A stretch of 64,000 nucleotides of DNA from Patescibacteria group bacterium. Lineage in GTDB: Bacteria > Patescibacteriota > Patescibacteriia > 2-12-FULL-60-25. A program made the translations under genes and the position numbers. Below are positions 1 through 8,073 of this stretch, piece after piece. Under the pieces are notes generated by a model, which was given only the letters and a program-made list of their open reading frames with translations, was not told where the DNA came from and searched no databases. The stretch spans positions 1,059,251 through 1,123,250 of the forward strand of contig JAVHLR010000001.1 of NCBI GenBank assembly GCA_031082005.1, written 5' to 3'. Position 1 is the stretch's first letter; each line of letters starts with the position of its first letter.

Positions 1-634
1 CCGCAGAAAAACTCTCTGGGTCAGGCGCGCGATATGCATTCACCGCCTGACCTAACAATGTAATCTCTAGTACCCCACCATCCACGGCCTCCTGCGCTTC
101 CTGCAGGATGTCCCTCACCGGACGGTTGCTCTCCAACCCTCTTGCATACGGCACGACGCAATAAGTGCAAAAATTATTGCACCCGGTCTGGATCGTCACG
201 TAGGCCTGTGCCGAGGGCAAACGAAGCGGCCTGATCTTGAGATAATCGACTTCTGCCCCATTTCCGTTCGCCAACTCCGGCCGCAACTCCGCGATCCAAC
301 GCGGCAGATTGACCATATCCCTTGTCGGAAAAAACAAATCGACATATTGCAGACGTTTCTTCAACGCTCCATCATGGTCGCGCCCTGCCATGCACCCCGT
401 CACAGCCACGATGAGTTTCGAATTTTTCTCCTTAAGCTCCTTATAATCCTTCATCTTGCCGAAGATCCTCTCTTCAGCGCTCTGTCTTACGGAGCAGGTA
501 TTCATCAGTATCAAGTCAGCTTCAGATTCGACATCGGTCGCGCTGAAACCAATGCCCGACAACAGACCCGCGATCCTCTCGGAATCATTTTTGTTCATCT
601 GACAACCGAACGTGACGATATGATATTTTGGCAT
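1..634 (-). CDS. miaB: MiaB, tRNA methylthiotransferase (5' part)
   Basis: Radical-SAM enzyme that adds the 2-methylthio group to isopentenyl-adenosine 37 of tRNAs. The gene runs off the left edge, so about 211 N-terminal residues are visible. Seen: start MPKYHIVTFGCQMN, the N-terminal MTTase domain cysteines (FGCQMN, NTCSVR, VTGCMAG) that hold the auxiliary Fe-S cluster, and the radical-SAM motif CNNFCTYCVVPYARG at about residues 150-164, followed by GQAVNAY where most MiaB have GQNVNSY. The ATG at 634 is chosen because the protein begins directly with the conserved first strand. The only close relatives with this layout are RimO and MtaB; the motif wording fits MiaB best. Confidence 0.93.
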   Translation of the reverse strand, partial: MPKYHIVTFGCQMNKNDSERIAGLLSGIGFSATDVESEADLILMNTCSVRQSAEERIFGKMKDYKELKEKNSKLIVAVTGCMAGRDHDGALKKRLQYVDLFFPTRDMVNLPRWIAELRPELANGNGAEVDYLKIRPLRLPSAQAYVTIQTGCNNFCTYCVVPYARGLESNRPVRDILQEAQEAVDGGVLEITLLGQAVNAYRAPDPESFSA

Positions 635-730
635 GTCTTTGATTGATGGAACCTATCACAAAAATTTTCCCGTGGCCAGTCAAGGCGCAATCTGTATATA
701 ATGATATACGGCACGAACAAAAGGATAATC

Positions 731-1177
731 ATGGGAACTTTCGCGCAGTGCCCCCGATGCCATGGATTTCTCTTGCCGGTTTCACATGTCTGCGTGAATC
801 CAGTCTGCAGCACCAATCGACCGACGGCAAGACCCAACACGAGCAAGCCCGCCGTCGACGCCGAAAAGACTGCCGGAGAAGGAAAACCGAAGAATCCGTG
901 CAGTTTCTGTCGCAAAGACATGCCGGACAAGGCTCGTTACTGTCCGCATTGCCGCGCGCCGACTCGACCCTCGGCTACGGCAGCCTACCACGTCTGGGAG
1001 CACTCCCATCTCGTGCCGCCGCCATTGCCGCGAATAGACGAAGATGACGACGGGATGGAGACTGCTCCCCCGACGCACCCGGATGCGGGACACAGCGGTT
1101 TCCGCAGAAAAGTCGCGCAGAGCGATGACGATCTTGAGCCGAAAGAGGCTTCCTGCGGCGGCAAGAAACCCCGCTGA
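731..1177 (+). CDS. Double zinc-ribbon protein, unknown function
   Basis: A 148-residue protein with two zinc-ribbon-like units. The first has CPRC at about residues 7-10 and CVNPVC about 15 residues on. The second has CSFC at about residue 57 and CPHC about 15 residues later. The rest is low-complexity, proline-rich and acidic (PPPLPRIDEDDD). The ATG at 731 is preferred over an in-frame ATG at 701 because an AAGGA ribosome site sits just before it. There is no signal peptide or membrane segment. Such ribbons usually bind nucleic acid or partner proteins, but no function can be read from the sequence. Confidence 0.7.
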   Translation: MGTFAQCPRCHGFLLPVSHVCVNPVCSTNRPTARPNTSKPAVDAEKTAGEGKPKNPCSFCRKDMPDKARYCPHCRAPTRPSATAAYHVWEHSHLVPPPLPRIDEDDDGMETAPPTHPDAGHSGFRRKVAQSDDDLEPKEASCGGKKPR

Positions 1178-1197
1178 CCAGGCTCCGTGCCCTCCTT

Positions 1198-1230
1198 GAC
1201 CCGCCCGACTCCTGGCGGGTCTGACTTTAA
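1198..1230 (+). terminator. Intrinsic terminator-like hairpin after the zinc-ribbon gene
   Basis: An 8-bp stem GACCCGCC/GGCGGGTC with an 8-base loop lies 20 bases after the stop codon. The following T-stretch (TGACTTTAAG) is weak, so termination may be partial. Confidence 0.55.
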
Positions 1231-1232
1231 GC

Positions 1233-1238
1233 TATAAT
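1233..1238 (+). promoter_or_regulatory. -10 box giving a leaderless mRNA
   Basis: A perfect TATAAT hexamer ends 6 bases before the ATG at 1245. A transcript starting the usual 6-8 bases after the hexamer would begin at the start codon. No convincing -35 box is seen at 17 bases. Confidence 0.6.
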
Positions 1239-1244
1239 GCCTTC

Positions 1245-1412
1245 ATGCCAATCACCGCCGAACAAAAAAACGTAATCAAGAAAATCCTCGTCGATTACCA
1301 TCAACGCACGAGGCAGATCGTACACGGCTTCAGGCACAAAGCCGTCAAAGCCGTAGAGGAAGTCGATCGACGCAAGGTCCAAGGGATCAAAGAAAAAATC
1401 CAATCAGTCTGA
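1245..1412 (+). CDS. Small basic protein, unknown function
   Basis: A 55-residue protein rich in Lys, Arg and Val (for example VKAVEEVDRRKVQGIK), predicted to be one or two helices. It has no signal peptide, cysteines or membrane segment. Support for it being real is the perfect TATAAT placed for a leaderless start and a clean stop before the convergent enolase gene. There is no Shine-Dalgarno sequence. It is too short to assign to a family by eye; nucleic-acid binding is possible from its charge but is only a guess. Confidence 0.55.
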   Translation: MPITAEQKNVIKKILVDYHQRTRQIVHGFRHKAVKAVEEVDRRKVQGIKEKIQSV

Positions 1413-1461
1413 TCTTATCGCCGATCAAATCAGAAAAACGATAATCCCAAAATCGAAATTT

Positions 1462-2730
1462 TTACTTTTTCTTCAGCTCTTCCTCTATCGCCAACAACCG
1501 GTTATATTTCTCTACCCTCTCCGACCGCGATAAGGATCCCGTCTTGATGTGTTCCGCCCCGCTGGCCACGCAAAGGTCCGCGATGAACGTGTCGTCCGTC
1601 TCTCCCGAGCGGTGCGAGATGACGACCGCGAACTTAGCCGCTTGAGCCATCCGTATCGCCTCCACCGTCTCGGTCAACGAACCGATCTGGTTCAGCTTGA
1701 TCAAGATCGCGTTAGCGGCCTTCTCTTTGATGCCCCGTGCCAATCGTTCGATGTTCGTGACGAAAAAATCATCTCCGACGATCAAAGATTTTTTGCCCAA
1801 CGAGGGTAAGGATTTTTTCCACGCATCCCAATCGTCCTCCGCGAACGTATCCTCGATGGAAAGCAACGGAAATCTCTTCTGCCAAGACACATAACGAGCG
1901 GTCAGCTCATCCGAAGTATATTCTTTCCCGCCTTCAGCCTTAAAGACATAGACCCTGCGCTTCGCGTCATAAAATTCGCTCGACGCGACATCCGTCGCCA
2001 ACGCGATGTCTGTGCCGGGCCTATAGCCCGCTTTCTTGATTGCCCTTACCAGCAGCTCGAACGCATTCTCGACCGTCTGTAGCTTAGGGGCAAAACCTCC
2101 TTCATCTCCCACCGTCGTGGCGAATCCGTTCTCTTTAAGCAGCTTAGCCAAGACATGGAAGGTCTCAGCGCCGGCGCGCAGCCTCTCCGAAAACTTCTTT
2201 TGGAGCGGCATGAGCATGCACTCCTGTACATCCAGGGACCAATCGGCATGCGCTCCGCCATTCAACACATTCATCATCGGAATCGGCAGACTGGCTTTTT
2301 TCTTGAACTCGAATGTCTCGCGCAAAGACCTCCACAACGGCATCTTACGTTGCACTGCCATGGCTTCGGCCAAAGCCAATGAGACCGACAAGATGGCGTT
2401 CGCGCCCAAACGCGATTTGTTCTTCGTACCGTCCAATTCGAGCATCACGTGATCGATATCCTGTTGCCGTGCAGCGTCTATACCTACCAGAACCGGTGCG
2501 ATGTTCTGGTTGACGTTTATGACGGCTTTCAAGACTCCTTTTCCGCCATAACGCGTACCGCCGTCACGCAGCTCCAGCGCTTCGTGAACTCCAGTCGAAG
2601 CCCCGGAAGGCACTTTGGCTTCAGCCGACGCGCCTGACTGTAAAGTGACACGGCAAGCGACCGTAGGATTACCGCGCGAATCGAGGATTTCCCGCGCCTG
2701 AATCGATGCTATCTTTGATGATTTCGGCAT
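1462..2730 (-). CDS. eno: Enolase
   Basis: Converts 2-phosphoglycerate to phosphoenolpyruvate in the cytoplasm. The 422 residues match the usual enolase length. Visible signatures are ARE-LDSRGNPTV at the N-terminus, SGASTGVHEALELRDGG (the substrate-loop region), GDEGGFAP, KLNQIGSLTETVEAI, SHRSGETDDTFIADL and IKTGSLSRSERVEKYN. The start is placed at 2730 (MPKSSKIASIQARE); an upstream extension of the open frame has no enolase character. It lies 4 bases after the DUF5654 gene and downstream of pgk, so the three are probably one transcript. No Shine-Dalgarno is present. Confidence 0.97.
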   Translation of the reverse strand: MPKSSKIASIQAREILDSRGNPTVACRVTLQSGASAEAKVPSGASTGVHEALELRDGGTRYGGKGVLKAVINVNQNIAPVLVGIDAARQQDIDHVMLELDGTKNKSRLGANAILSVSLALAEAMAVQRKMPLWRSLRETFEFKKKASLPIPMMNVLNGGAHADWSLDVQECMLMPLQKKFSERLRAGAETFHVLAKLLKENGFATTVGDEGGFAPKLQTVENAFELLVRAIKKAGYRPGTDIALATDVASSEFYDAKRRVYVFKAEGGKEYTSDELTARYVSWQKRFPLLSIEDTFAEDDWDAWKKSLPSLGKKSLIVGDDFFVTNIERLARGIKEKAANAILIKLNQIGSLTETVEAIRMAQAAKFAVVISHRSGETDDTFIADLCVASGAEHIKTGSLSRSERVEKYNRLLAIEEELKKK

Positions 2731-2734
2731 AATT

Positions 2735-3016
2735 TCATTTATTTTCTTTTTTATCCAGGACTTTCTGCAGTTTTGACAACTTATACCCGATCCAAACCAC
2801 GATGCCCGTGATGGCGAAAGCGTAAAAATACTTCGCCCATAATCCGCTCTGTGCACCGAAGAGTTTTACGAACGTGGTCTGTATCGCATCGTTCCAAGCC
2901 AAGGCCGCGACCAAAGCGAAGGCACTCGTCATCAATTCCAAGGTTTTCTTGAAGATGGAGACGCGCAGGTTGAACTGTTCTTGTGTTTCATTCGGTTTCT
3001 TGTCTTCTGCAGGCAT
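2735..3016 (-). CDS. DUF5654-type small membrane protein
   Basis: A 93-residue protein with a charged N-terminus and two hydrophobic segments (about residues 30-48 and 62-80). The stretch TLELMTSAFALVAALAWNDA is the hallmark of the DUF5654 family found in Patescibacteria and some archaea. The function is unknown. It sits between pgk and eno with gaps of 9 and 4 bases, so it is co-transcribed with glycolytic genes. A role in glycolysis is not implied by the sequence. Confidence 0.8.
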   Translation of the reverse strand: MPAEDKKPNETQEQFNLRVSIFKKTLELMTSAFALVAALAWNDAIQTTFVKLFGAQSGLWAKYFYAFAITGIVVWIGYKLSKLQKVLDKKENK

Positions 3017-3025
3017 AGATAAAAA

Positions 3026-4222
3026 TTATTTTTTGTTCAATACTGCTAATCCTGGCAGTTTTCCTTTCTTGGCGATGAACTCCAGCATCGCACCACCGCC
3101 GGTCGAGATATGATCGAACCACTCGTCCATCCCTGATTCCATGACGACAGGCAGCGTATCTCCACCGCCCACTACGCCGTATGCTTCACCCTTGCTGCGG
3201 ATCGCCATGGCACGTGCGATGACCAGCGAGCCGTGGGAAAAAGCCGGAATATCGGCGACACCCAGAGGCCCATTCCACACGATCGTCTTTGCCTTCTTGA
3301 TTTCAGCCGACCACGCCTGCATAGTTTGAGGTCCGATATCGCCGATCGCCTCGGTCTTATTCACTTTTCCGACAAGACATGCCGACGCTTTTGCGCCTGG
3401 CGCCACTTTACGCGCCACGACGACATCCAGAGGCAGAATAATTTTCGGATTCTTGATCATCTTACGCGCCGCCGCCAAACCTTCTTTTTCCGTATACGAT
3501 TTGCCGATTTCGATTTTCTTGACCGCGAAAAAAGGATGCGCCATGGCGCCACCGATCATCACCTTATCCGCGACCTTGAGCAAAGCGTCGATTACCGGAA
3601 GCTTGGTGGTCAATTTCGCGCCGCCGATCAATGCGACATACGGTCGCTTCGGTTTACCCAGCAGTTTTTCCATCGCCGATACTTCCTGCACCAGCGTAGG
3701 TCCGGCATATGAAGGCAACAATTTAGCGACCGCCACAATCGACGCATGCGCCCGATGGCTCGAAGCGAATGCGTCATTCATATAAAAATCAGACAACGCG
3801 ACATACGCCTTGGCCAACTTCAAATCGTTCTTCTCCTCACCGGTATAAAATCGGACGTTCTCCAACAAAAACACATCACCTGGTGTCGCTTTCACGATCT
3901 TCTTCGCCGCATTCTCCAAACCTGTCTTTTCGTCCAAAGCGTCACCCAAAAAAACCGGCTTCAACCCTATCTCTGCAGGCAAACGCTTCAACAGATTCTC
4001 CGTGCTGTATTCAGCCTCGCGTTTCTTTGGACGCCCTAAATGTGTCGCCACCAACACGATCGCCCCACGTGAAGACAAATCCTTGATTGTCTGTGCCGAC
4101 CTCAAAATCTTAAGCGACTCATCCGCAGCAAAAGCGCCTTTCAACGGTACATTCCAATCGACGCGCAAAAAAATCTTTTTGCCTTTCAGGCTCTTACTTG
4201 GCGGTAAAAGTGGTAATTTCAT
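3026..4222 (-). CDS. pgk: Phosphoglycerate kinase
   Basis: Makes ATP and 3-phosphoglycerate from 1,3-bisphosphoglycerate and ADP. The protein has 398 residues, the normal size. Motifs in order are RVDWNVP (substrate-binding loop), ATHLGRPK, NDAFASSHRAHAS, GGAKLTTKLPVIDALL, WNGPLGV, GVVGGGDT and HISTGGGAMLEF (C-terminal nucleotide-binding domain). The ATG at 4222 is used because the protein then starts just before the conserved N-terminal helix and the -10 box lies 6 bases upstream. It heads the pgk-DUF5654-eno run. Confidence 0.97.
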   Translation of the reverse strand: MKLPLLPPSKSLKGKKIFLRVDWNVPLKGAFAADESLKILRSAQTIKDLSSRGAIVLVATHLGRPKKREAEYSTENLLKRLPAEIGLKPVFLGDALDEKTGLENAAKKIVKATPGDVFLLENVRFYTGEEKNDLKLAKAYVALSDFYMNDAFASSHRAHASIVAVAKLLPSYAGPTLVQEVSAMEKLLGKPKRPYVALIGGAKLTTKLPVIDALLKVADKVMIGGAMAHPFFAVKKIEIGKSYTEKEGLAAARKMIKNPKIILPLDVVVARKVAPGAKASACLVGKVNKTEAIGDIGPQTMQAWSAEIKKAKTIVWNGPLGVADIPAFSHGSLVIARAMAIRSKGEAYGVVGGGDTLPVVMESGMDEWFDHISTGGGAMLEFIAKKGKLPGLAVLNKK

Positions 4223-4228
4223 GGTTGT

Positions 4229-4234
4229 AGAATA
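4229..4234 (-). promoter_or_regulatory. Extended -10 box, leaderless pgk
   Basis: On the minus strand TGTGC-TATTCT is followed by 6 bases and then the pgk ATG. The TGC just before the hexamer is an extended -10 element. No Shine-Dalgarno is present, so translation probably starts at the mRNA 5' end. Confidence 0.55.
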
Positions 4235-4268
4235 GCACAAGCTACCGACTAATCGCTACCGACCGTCA

Positions 4269-5177
4269 TTATATTCCGACCTCAACGAGCACGATCTGCG
4301 GACGAGCCAAAAGACGCGGTCGCGCGTCACACTCGCCTAACCCGTTCCCTACGATGCACGACACGCCGTTAATGCGCACCTCACCATGCTCAACCTTGCG
4401 GCCAAGCTTAGCAGGGATCGGACGCAACGAACCGATAAAAGGGAATCTCACTTGGCCGCTATGTGTATGTCCGACCAAAACCAAATCTGTTTCCCCTTCC
4501 TTGAAGTCAAGTAGCATATCCGGCTCATGAGCCAAGGTTAGATGCGGCATCTCCTTTGAAGACCTCTTAACCGTCATCGGACTTCCATACCAAGGATCAT
4601 CCAACCCCTGGAGTTCCAATTTTTTTCCGCCGCGCTTGATGACGGCAGTTTTATTGGTCAGATCGACGTAACCCAGGCTGTTCACGTATGCAGAGATTTT
4701 TTCCGGCGCCTCAAAATAATCATGATTTCCCATCACAAAATACTTACCCAATGGGGCCGACAAGTCCTTCAGCGGCTCTATCTCAACGACGGTTTTCGCC
4801 TCATAACACACATAGTCTCCGCCTAAAAGCACCAGATCCGGCTTCAACGCCTGGACCTCGCGGGCAATCCTCGCGAACCAATCACGAAACCTGAAATCCC
4901 CGGCATGAAAGTCGGATAAAAACACTATTTTAATCCATTCACTCGGCTCTTTAACCGATGCCAAGCGATATCTTTTGACCTCCAGCCGCTTTGGTTCGAT
5001 GAATACCCCATACGCCAGGATTCCCTCACACACCAACATCGCCCAACCCAAAACCCTCCATGCTCCGCCTGCCAAAAAACCGTAATACGCCAACCCGAAA
5101 CCCAGCACCGCAATCAGCACCAGCAATGCATCAAACGATTTCTTCAGACTCCGCGGCCTTTGCAGGTCTAGACTCAT
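4269..5177 (-). CDS. Membrane-anchored metallophosphoesterase (YkuE-like)
   Basis: A 302-residue calcineurin-like phosphoesterase. Two hydrophobic segments lie within residues 15-62, and the catalytic domain follows. Metal-binding motifs are DFHAG (D-x-H), GGDY, GNHDY and the C-terminal VLVGHTHSGQ, all intact. Membrane-anchored relatives of this arrangement include YkuE-type enzymes and UDP-diacylglucosamine hydrolase-like proteins; the substrate here cannot be told. The start codon overlaps the gapA stop (ATGA), so translation is probably coupled to gapA. Why it sits in a glycolytic cluster is not clear from sequence. Confidence 0.88.
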   Translation of the reverse strand: MSLDLQRPRSLKKSFDALLVLIAVLGFGLAYYGFLAGGAWRVLGWAMLVCEGILAYGVFIEPKRLEVKRYRLASVKEPSEWIKIVFLSDFHAGDFRFRDWFARIAREVQALKPDLVLLGGDYVCYEAKTVVEIEPLKDLSAPLGKYFVMGNHDYFEAPEKISAYVNSLGYVDLTNKTAVIKRGGKKLELQGLDDPWYGSPMTVKRSSKEMPHLTLAHEPDMLLDFKEGETDLVLVGHTHSGQVRFPFIGSLRPIPAKLGRKVEHGEVRINGVSCIVGNGLGECDARPRLLARPQIVLVEVGI

Positions 5178-6187
5178 TTCTTACCCAAATTTTTCACTGC
5201 CAGAAGAGCTATTTCGGCCAATCGATGCGAATATCCCCACTCATTATCATACCAAGCCAGGACCTTCACCATGTCGCCACCAACCACCTGAGTGAACGGC
5301 AAATCTACGATTGACGACGCTGGGTTTCCCACAAAATCCGATGAAACAAGCGGTTCTTCAGACACCTCCAAAATACCCTTGTATATCGCGCTCTTAGAAG
5401 CCTTCTTGAGTGCGGCGTTGACTTCGTCTTTTGTCGTCTTACGTTTGAGCAGAAACGTAAAATCAGCCAACGAAACACACGGTGTCGGGACGCGGATAGA
5501 AATCCCATCGAACAACCCTTTGAGTTCCGGAATGACTTCGGTCGTCGCGATGGCGGCCCCTGTCGTCGTCGGAATCATGTTCTGCCCCGCAGAACGGGCG
5601 CGTCGCAAATCCTTATGCGGTCCATCCTGCAATACCTGATCAGCGGTGTAGGAATGCACCGTGGTCATCATAGCCTTTTTGACTCCGAAAACCTCATGCA
5701 TGACGGCCGCCACCGGAGCGATGCAATTGGTGGTGCAGCTTGCATTATTGATGATCCTCGCCGTCTTCCCCGCGTCTTTAGCGTTCACCCCGATGACATG
5801 CGTCGGGACATTGCCGCCCTTGGCCGGTGCGGAGAGGATGACGAGTTTTGTGCCCGCTGTGATGTGCTGTCCTGCGCCCTCTTCGGAGGTAAAACGGCCG
5901 GTACACTCCAAGACCACGTCTACTTTCATGGCGCCCCAGGGCAACATCTTTGGGTCTTTCTCGGCGAACACCGGTATTTTCTTACCGTCGACGATGATAT
6001 TTTTTTCATCGAATCCGATCTGTTTATCCCAGGCATGGTATGTCGAGTCATGTTTCAGCAGATGAGCCAAGGTCTTGGCGTCCGTCAAATCATTCACAGC
6101 CACCACATTGAATCCCGGTTTATCGAAGCCGGCTTTGAACACGTTGCGACCGATGCGGCCGAAACCATTTATCGCGATGTTTGGCAT
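5174..6187 (-). CDS. gapA: Glyceraldehyde-3-phosphate dehydrogenase
   Basis: Oxidises glyceraldehyde-3-phosphate to 1,3-bisphosphoglycerate with NAD+. The 337 residues are full length. The Rossmann start INGFGRIGRN, the acidic residue in VNDLTD that favours NAD over NADP, the active-site ASCTTNC, and the C-terminal WYDNEWGYSHR are all present. It is followed by an overlapping phosphoesterase gene and then pgk and eno, giving the lower-glycolysis block on one strand. The region just upstream is AT-rich (GGATAATAT) with no Shine-Dalgarno. Confidence 0.97.
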   Translation of the reverse strand: MPNIAINGFGRIGRNVFKAGFDKPGFNVVAVNDLTDAKTLAHLLKHDSTYHAWDKQIGFDEKNIIVDGKKIPVFAEKDPKMLPWGAMKVDVVLECTGRFTSEEGAGQHITAGTKLVILSAPAKGGNVPTHVIGVNAKDAGKTARIINNASCTTNCIAPVAAVMHEVFGVKKAMMTTVHSYTADQVLQDGPHKDLRRARSAGQNMIPTTTGAAIATTEVIPELKGLFDGISIRVPTPCVSLADFTFLLKRKTTKDEVNAALKKASKSAIYKGILEVSEEPLVSSDFVGNPASSIVDLPFTQVVGGDMVKVLAWYDNEWGYSHRLAEIALLAVKNLGKK

Positions 6188-6251
6188 ATATTATCCGTTT
6201 GAGCGCTTGTCGTTAGTTGTTAGAGATTCCCCCCATGATACTTCCGGCGCA

Positions 6252-6285
6252 CAAAAACCAAAAGCCCCGTCATTCCGGGGCTTAA
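6252..6285 (-). terminator. Intrinsic terminator after the 6315-6992 gene
   Basis: A stem AAGCCCCG/CGGGGCTT with a short loop, followed on the minus strand by TTTTGGTTTTTG. It separates the upstream membrane-protein gene from gapA. Confidence 0.75.
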
Positions 6286-6314
6286 TCTCTCTAAGAGGAT
6301 TTTGGCTTATCGAT

Positions 6315-6992
6315 CTAGAAGAAAATATTGATTTCTCGTGTTTCCTTTGTGGCGCTCCCATCAGCCTTTTTCACCATTACGTCATACTGGATCGTATCGT
6401 TATCTATCCAACGCACGGAAAGCATCGACTCATCCGGCGTACCGACAGCGCTTGACTCCGAATAACGATTAAACAATATGACGTGCCTCAATTTATTTTC
6501 CGCGAACGACTCCACGCCCAACCCGATTTTCCCTTGCGTCACGTCATCATAACCCGCATATTTTTTTCCGTCGGGAGAATAGGAGCCTCTGGTCAAGATA
6601 CCGGTATAACCCGAAAGGTCAGCTTGGCCAGACGTCGTAGATGGCGGTTGGGTCGTAGCATCAAAAGTCGGAATCTCACCCATCATCGGCGGCTCTGACG
6701 GCGGAAGCGACATATTATCCGTAGAGAAATTCTTCAAGCTGCGCTGCATCCACTGCAACCGCATCTCGGAATCGAATAATTCACGGTTCAAGGTGTCAAC
6801 GTTACGTTGCTGCGCATCGAGCCGCATGTAGCTGATGAGCATGACCCATGCGAAACCCAAAGATAGGACCGTGATCAGCACCCATATCAATGTCATCGAC
6901 TGGTTGCAACAAACGGCCTCTTGTCGGGGTGGTTGGCTATTTCTTTTGCTTGCAGCGGCTGCGCTGCGCGTGCGTAATGTACGGGAAGGCAT
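6315..6992 (-). CDS. Single-pass membrane protein with coiled coil, unknown
   Basis: A 225-residue protein. After a basic N-terminus there is one transmembrane helix (about residues 33-53, MTLIWVLITVLSLGFAWVML), then a short coiled coil (about 55-85, MRLDAQQRNVDTLNRELFDS), a proline-rich linker, and a C-terminal beta-rich domain from about residue 125 (YSPDGKKYAGYDD, VILFNRYSES, VRWIDNDTIQYDV). The wording of the last part resembles WD40/PD40-like repeats or lipoprotein domains that read as extracytoplasmic. It is monocistronic, with its own terminator. No function is assigned. Confidence 0.65.
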   Translation of the reverse strand: MPSRTLRTRSAAAASKRNSQPPRQEAVCCNQSMTLIWVLITVLSLGFAWVMLISYMRLDAQQRNVDTLNRELFDSEMRLQWMQRSLKNFSTDNMSLPPSEPPMMGEIPTFDATTQPPSTTSGQADLSGYTGILTRGSYSPDGKKYAGYDDVTQGKIGLGVESFAENKLRHVILFNRYSESSAVGTPDESMLSVRWIDNDTIQYDVMVKKADGSATKETREINIFF

Positions 6993-7106
6993 AAGGTTCG
7001 GGATTAAAAAATTACTTTCTTCATCATTTTACACTAAATACCTGAAACTGTGAACGACAGCACCTTCCGAATGCCGAAAACCGATACGCGTATGGCCGCA
7101 GCGTGC

Positions 7107-7112
7107 TAAAAT
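7107..7112 (+). promoter_or_regulatory. -10 box, leaderless antiporter mRNA
   Basis: TAAAAT ends 6 bases before the ATG at 7119, in the same geometry as at 1233 and 13715. An in-frame GTG directly follows the hexamer and is therefore unlikely to be the start. Confidence 0.55.
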
Positions 7113-7118
7113 GTGGAC

Positions 7119-8069
7119 ATGTTGGAAGTAATCCTGCTCTTATTGGGTTTCGCGCTGCTGACGAAGTCGGCCGATTGGCTGATACGCGGGGCTGAAACGC
7201 TTGCCGAGCGCTACAACCTTTCCCAGAATTTCATCGGCCTGACCATCGTCGCTATCGGGACGTCGGCTCCTGAACTGGCAGTCAGTCTTTTCTCCATCGA
7301 AAAAGGCTCTGAAGCGTTATCGGTCGGAAATATCTTGGGCAGCAATCTTGCCAACCTTCTGCTCATCCTGGGGATCGTCGTCCTCGCCAAGCGAATCCAC
7401 GTAAAAAAGCCCACCTTCAACATCGGCCTGCCGCTCAACCTTTTGGTCAGCCTACTCGTCGCCCTATTGGTAGGAGGTACTTATTCCATAACGCGCACCC
7501 CTCACGCGCTGACCCGACTCGACGGCATATTGTTGCTTTGTACCCTTCCTCTCTATTTATATTTTGCGTTTTCCGTTTACCGAGGCGAAAACCCCGAGCA
7601 TCAGGTGACGCGACGAAAGCTCCTGATGTCCTACGGCTCTATCGCGATCGGCATCATCGGTTTAGCCATCAGCGGCGACTGGATCGTCATCAGCGCGAAA
7701 AGCATCGCCAGCACGTTCAATATTTCAGAGCACCTGATCGGTCTGACCATAGTCGCGCTTGGGACGAACCTTCCGGAACTCGCTACGACCATCACAGGCC
7801 TGGTGAGGAAAAAACACGATCTCGTCGTCGGCAACCTGATCGGCTCCTCGCTCTTCAACATGATCTTCATCCTCGGTTTCACGGCTCTGTTGCATGATTT
7901 GCCGTTTGACGAACATCAATTCATCGACCTCGTCGCAGTCGGATTATCCTCTGTCTTGATCTTCATCATAGTACTTTTCAGCCGCGACAAGATCCTCCAG
8001 AGGATACACGGCTTCATTCTGGTAGGCGTCTATGCCGCCTACCAGGCTTTCCGCATTTCTCAAGGCTAA
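7119..8069 (+). CDS. Na+/Ca2+ antiporter, YrbG/CaxA type (CaCA family)
   Basis: An inner-membrane exchanger of 316 residues with about ten hydrophobic segments. The two alpha repeats that form the ion pathway are clear: GTSAPELAVS followed by VGNILGSNLAN near the N-terminus, and GTNLPELATT followed by VGNLIGSSLFN after the middle. These are the signature of the CaCA superfamily. The start at ATG 7119 is preferred over GTG 7113 because of the -10 box position. The next gene, a Ca2+-type P-ATPase, begins 4 bases after the stop, so the two probably work together in calcium export. Confidence 0.93.
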   Translation: MLEVILLLLGFALLTKSADWLIRGAETLAERYNLSQNFIGLTIVAIGTSAPELAVSLFSIEKGSEALSVGNILGSNLANLLLILGIVVLAKRIHVKKPTFNIGLPLNLLVSLLVALLVGGTYSITRTPHALTRLDGILLLCTLPLYLYFAFSVYRGENPEHQVTRRKLLMSYGSIAIGIIGLAISGDWIVISAKSIASTFNISEHLIGLTIVALGTNLPELATTITGLVRKKHDLVVGNLIGSSLFNMIFILGFTALLHDLPFDEHQFIDLVAVGLSSVLIFIIVLFSRDKILQRIHGFILVGVYAAYQAFRISQG

Positions 8070-8073
8070 ACAT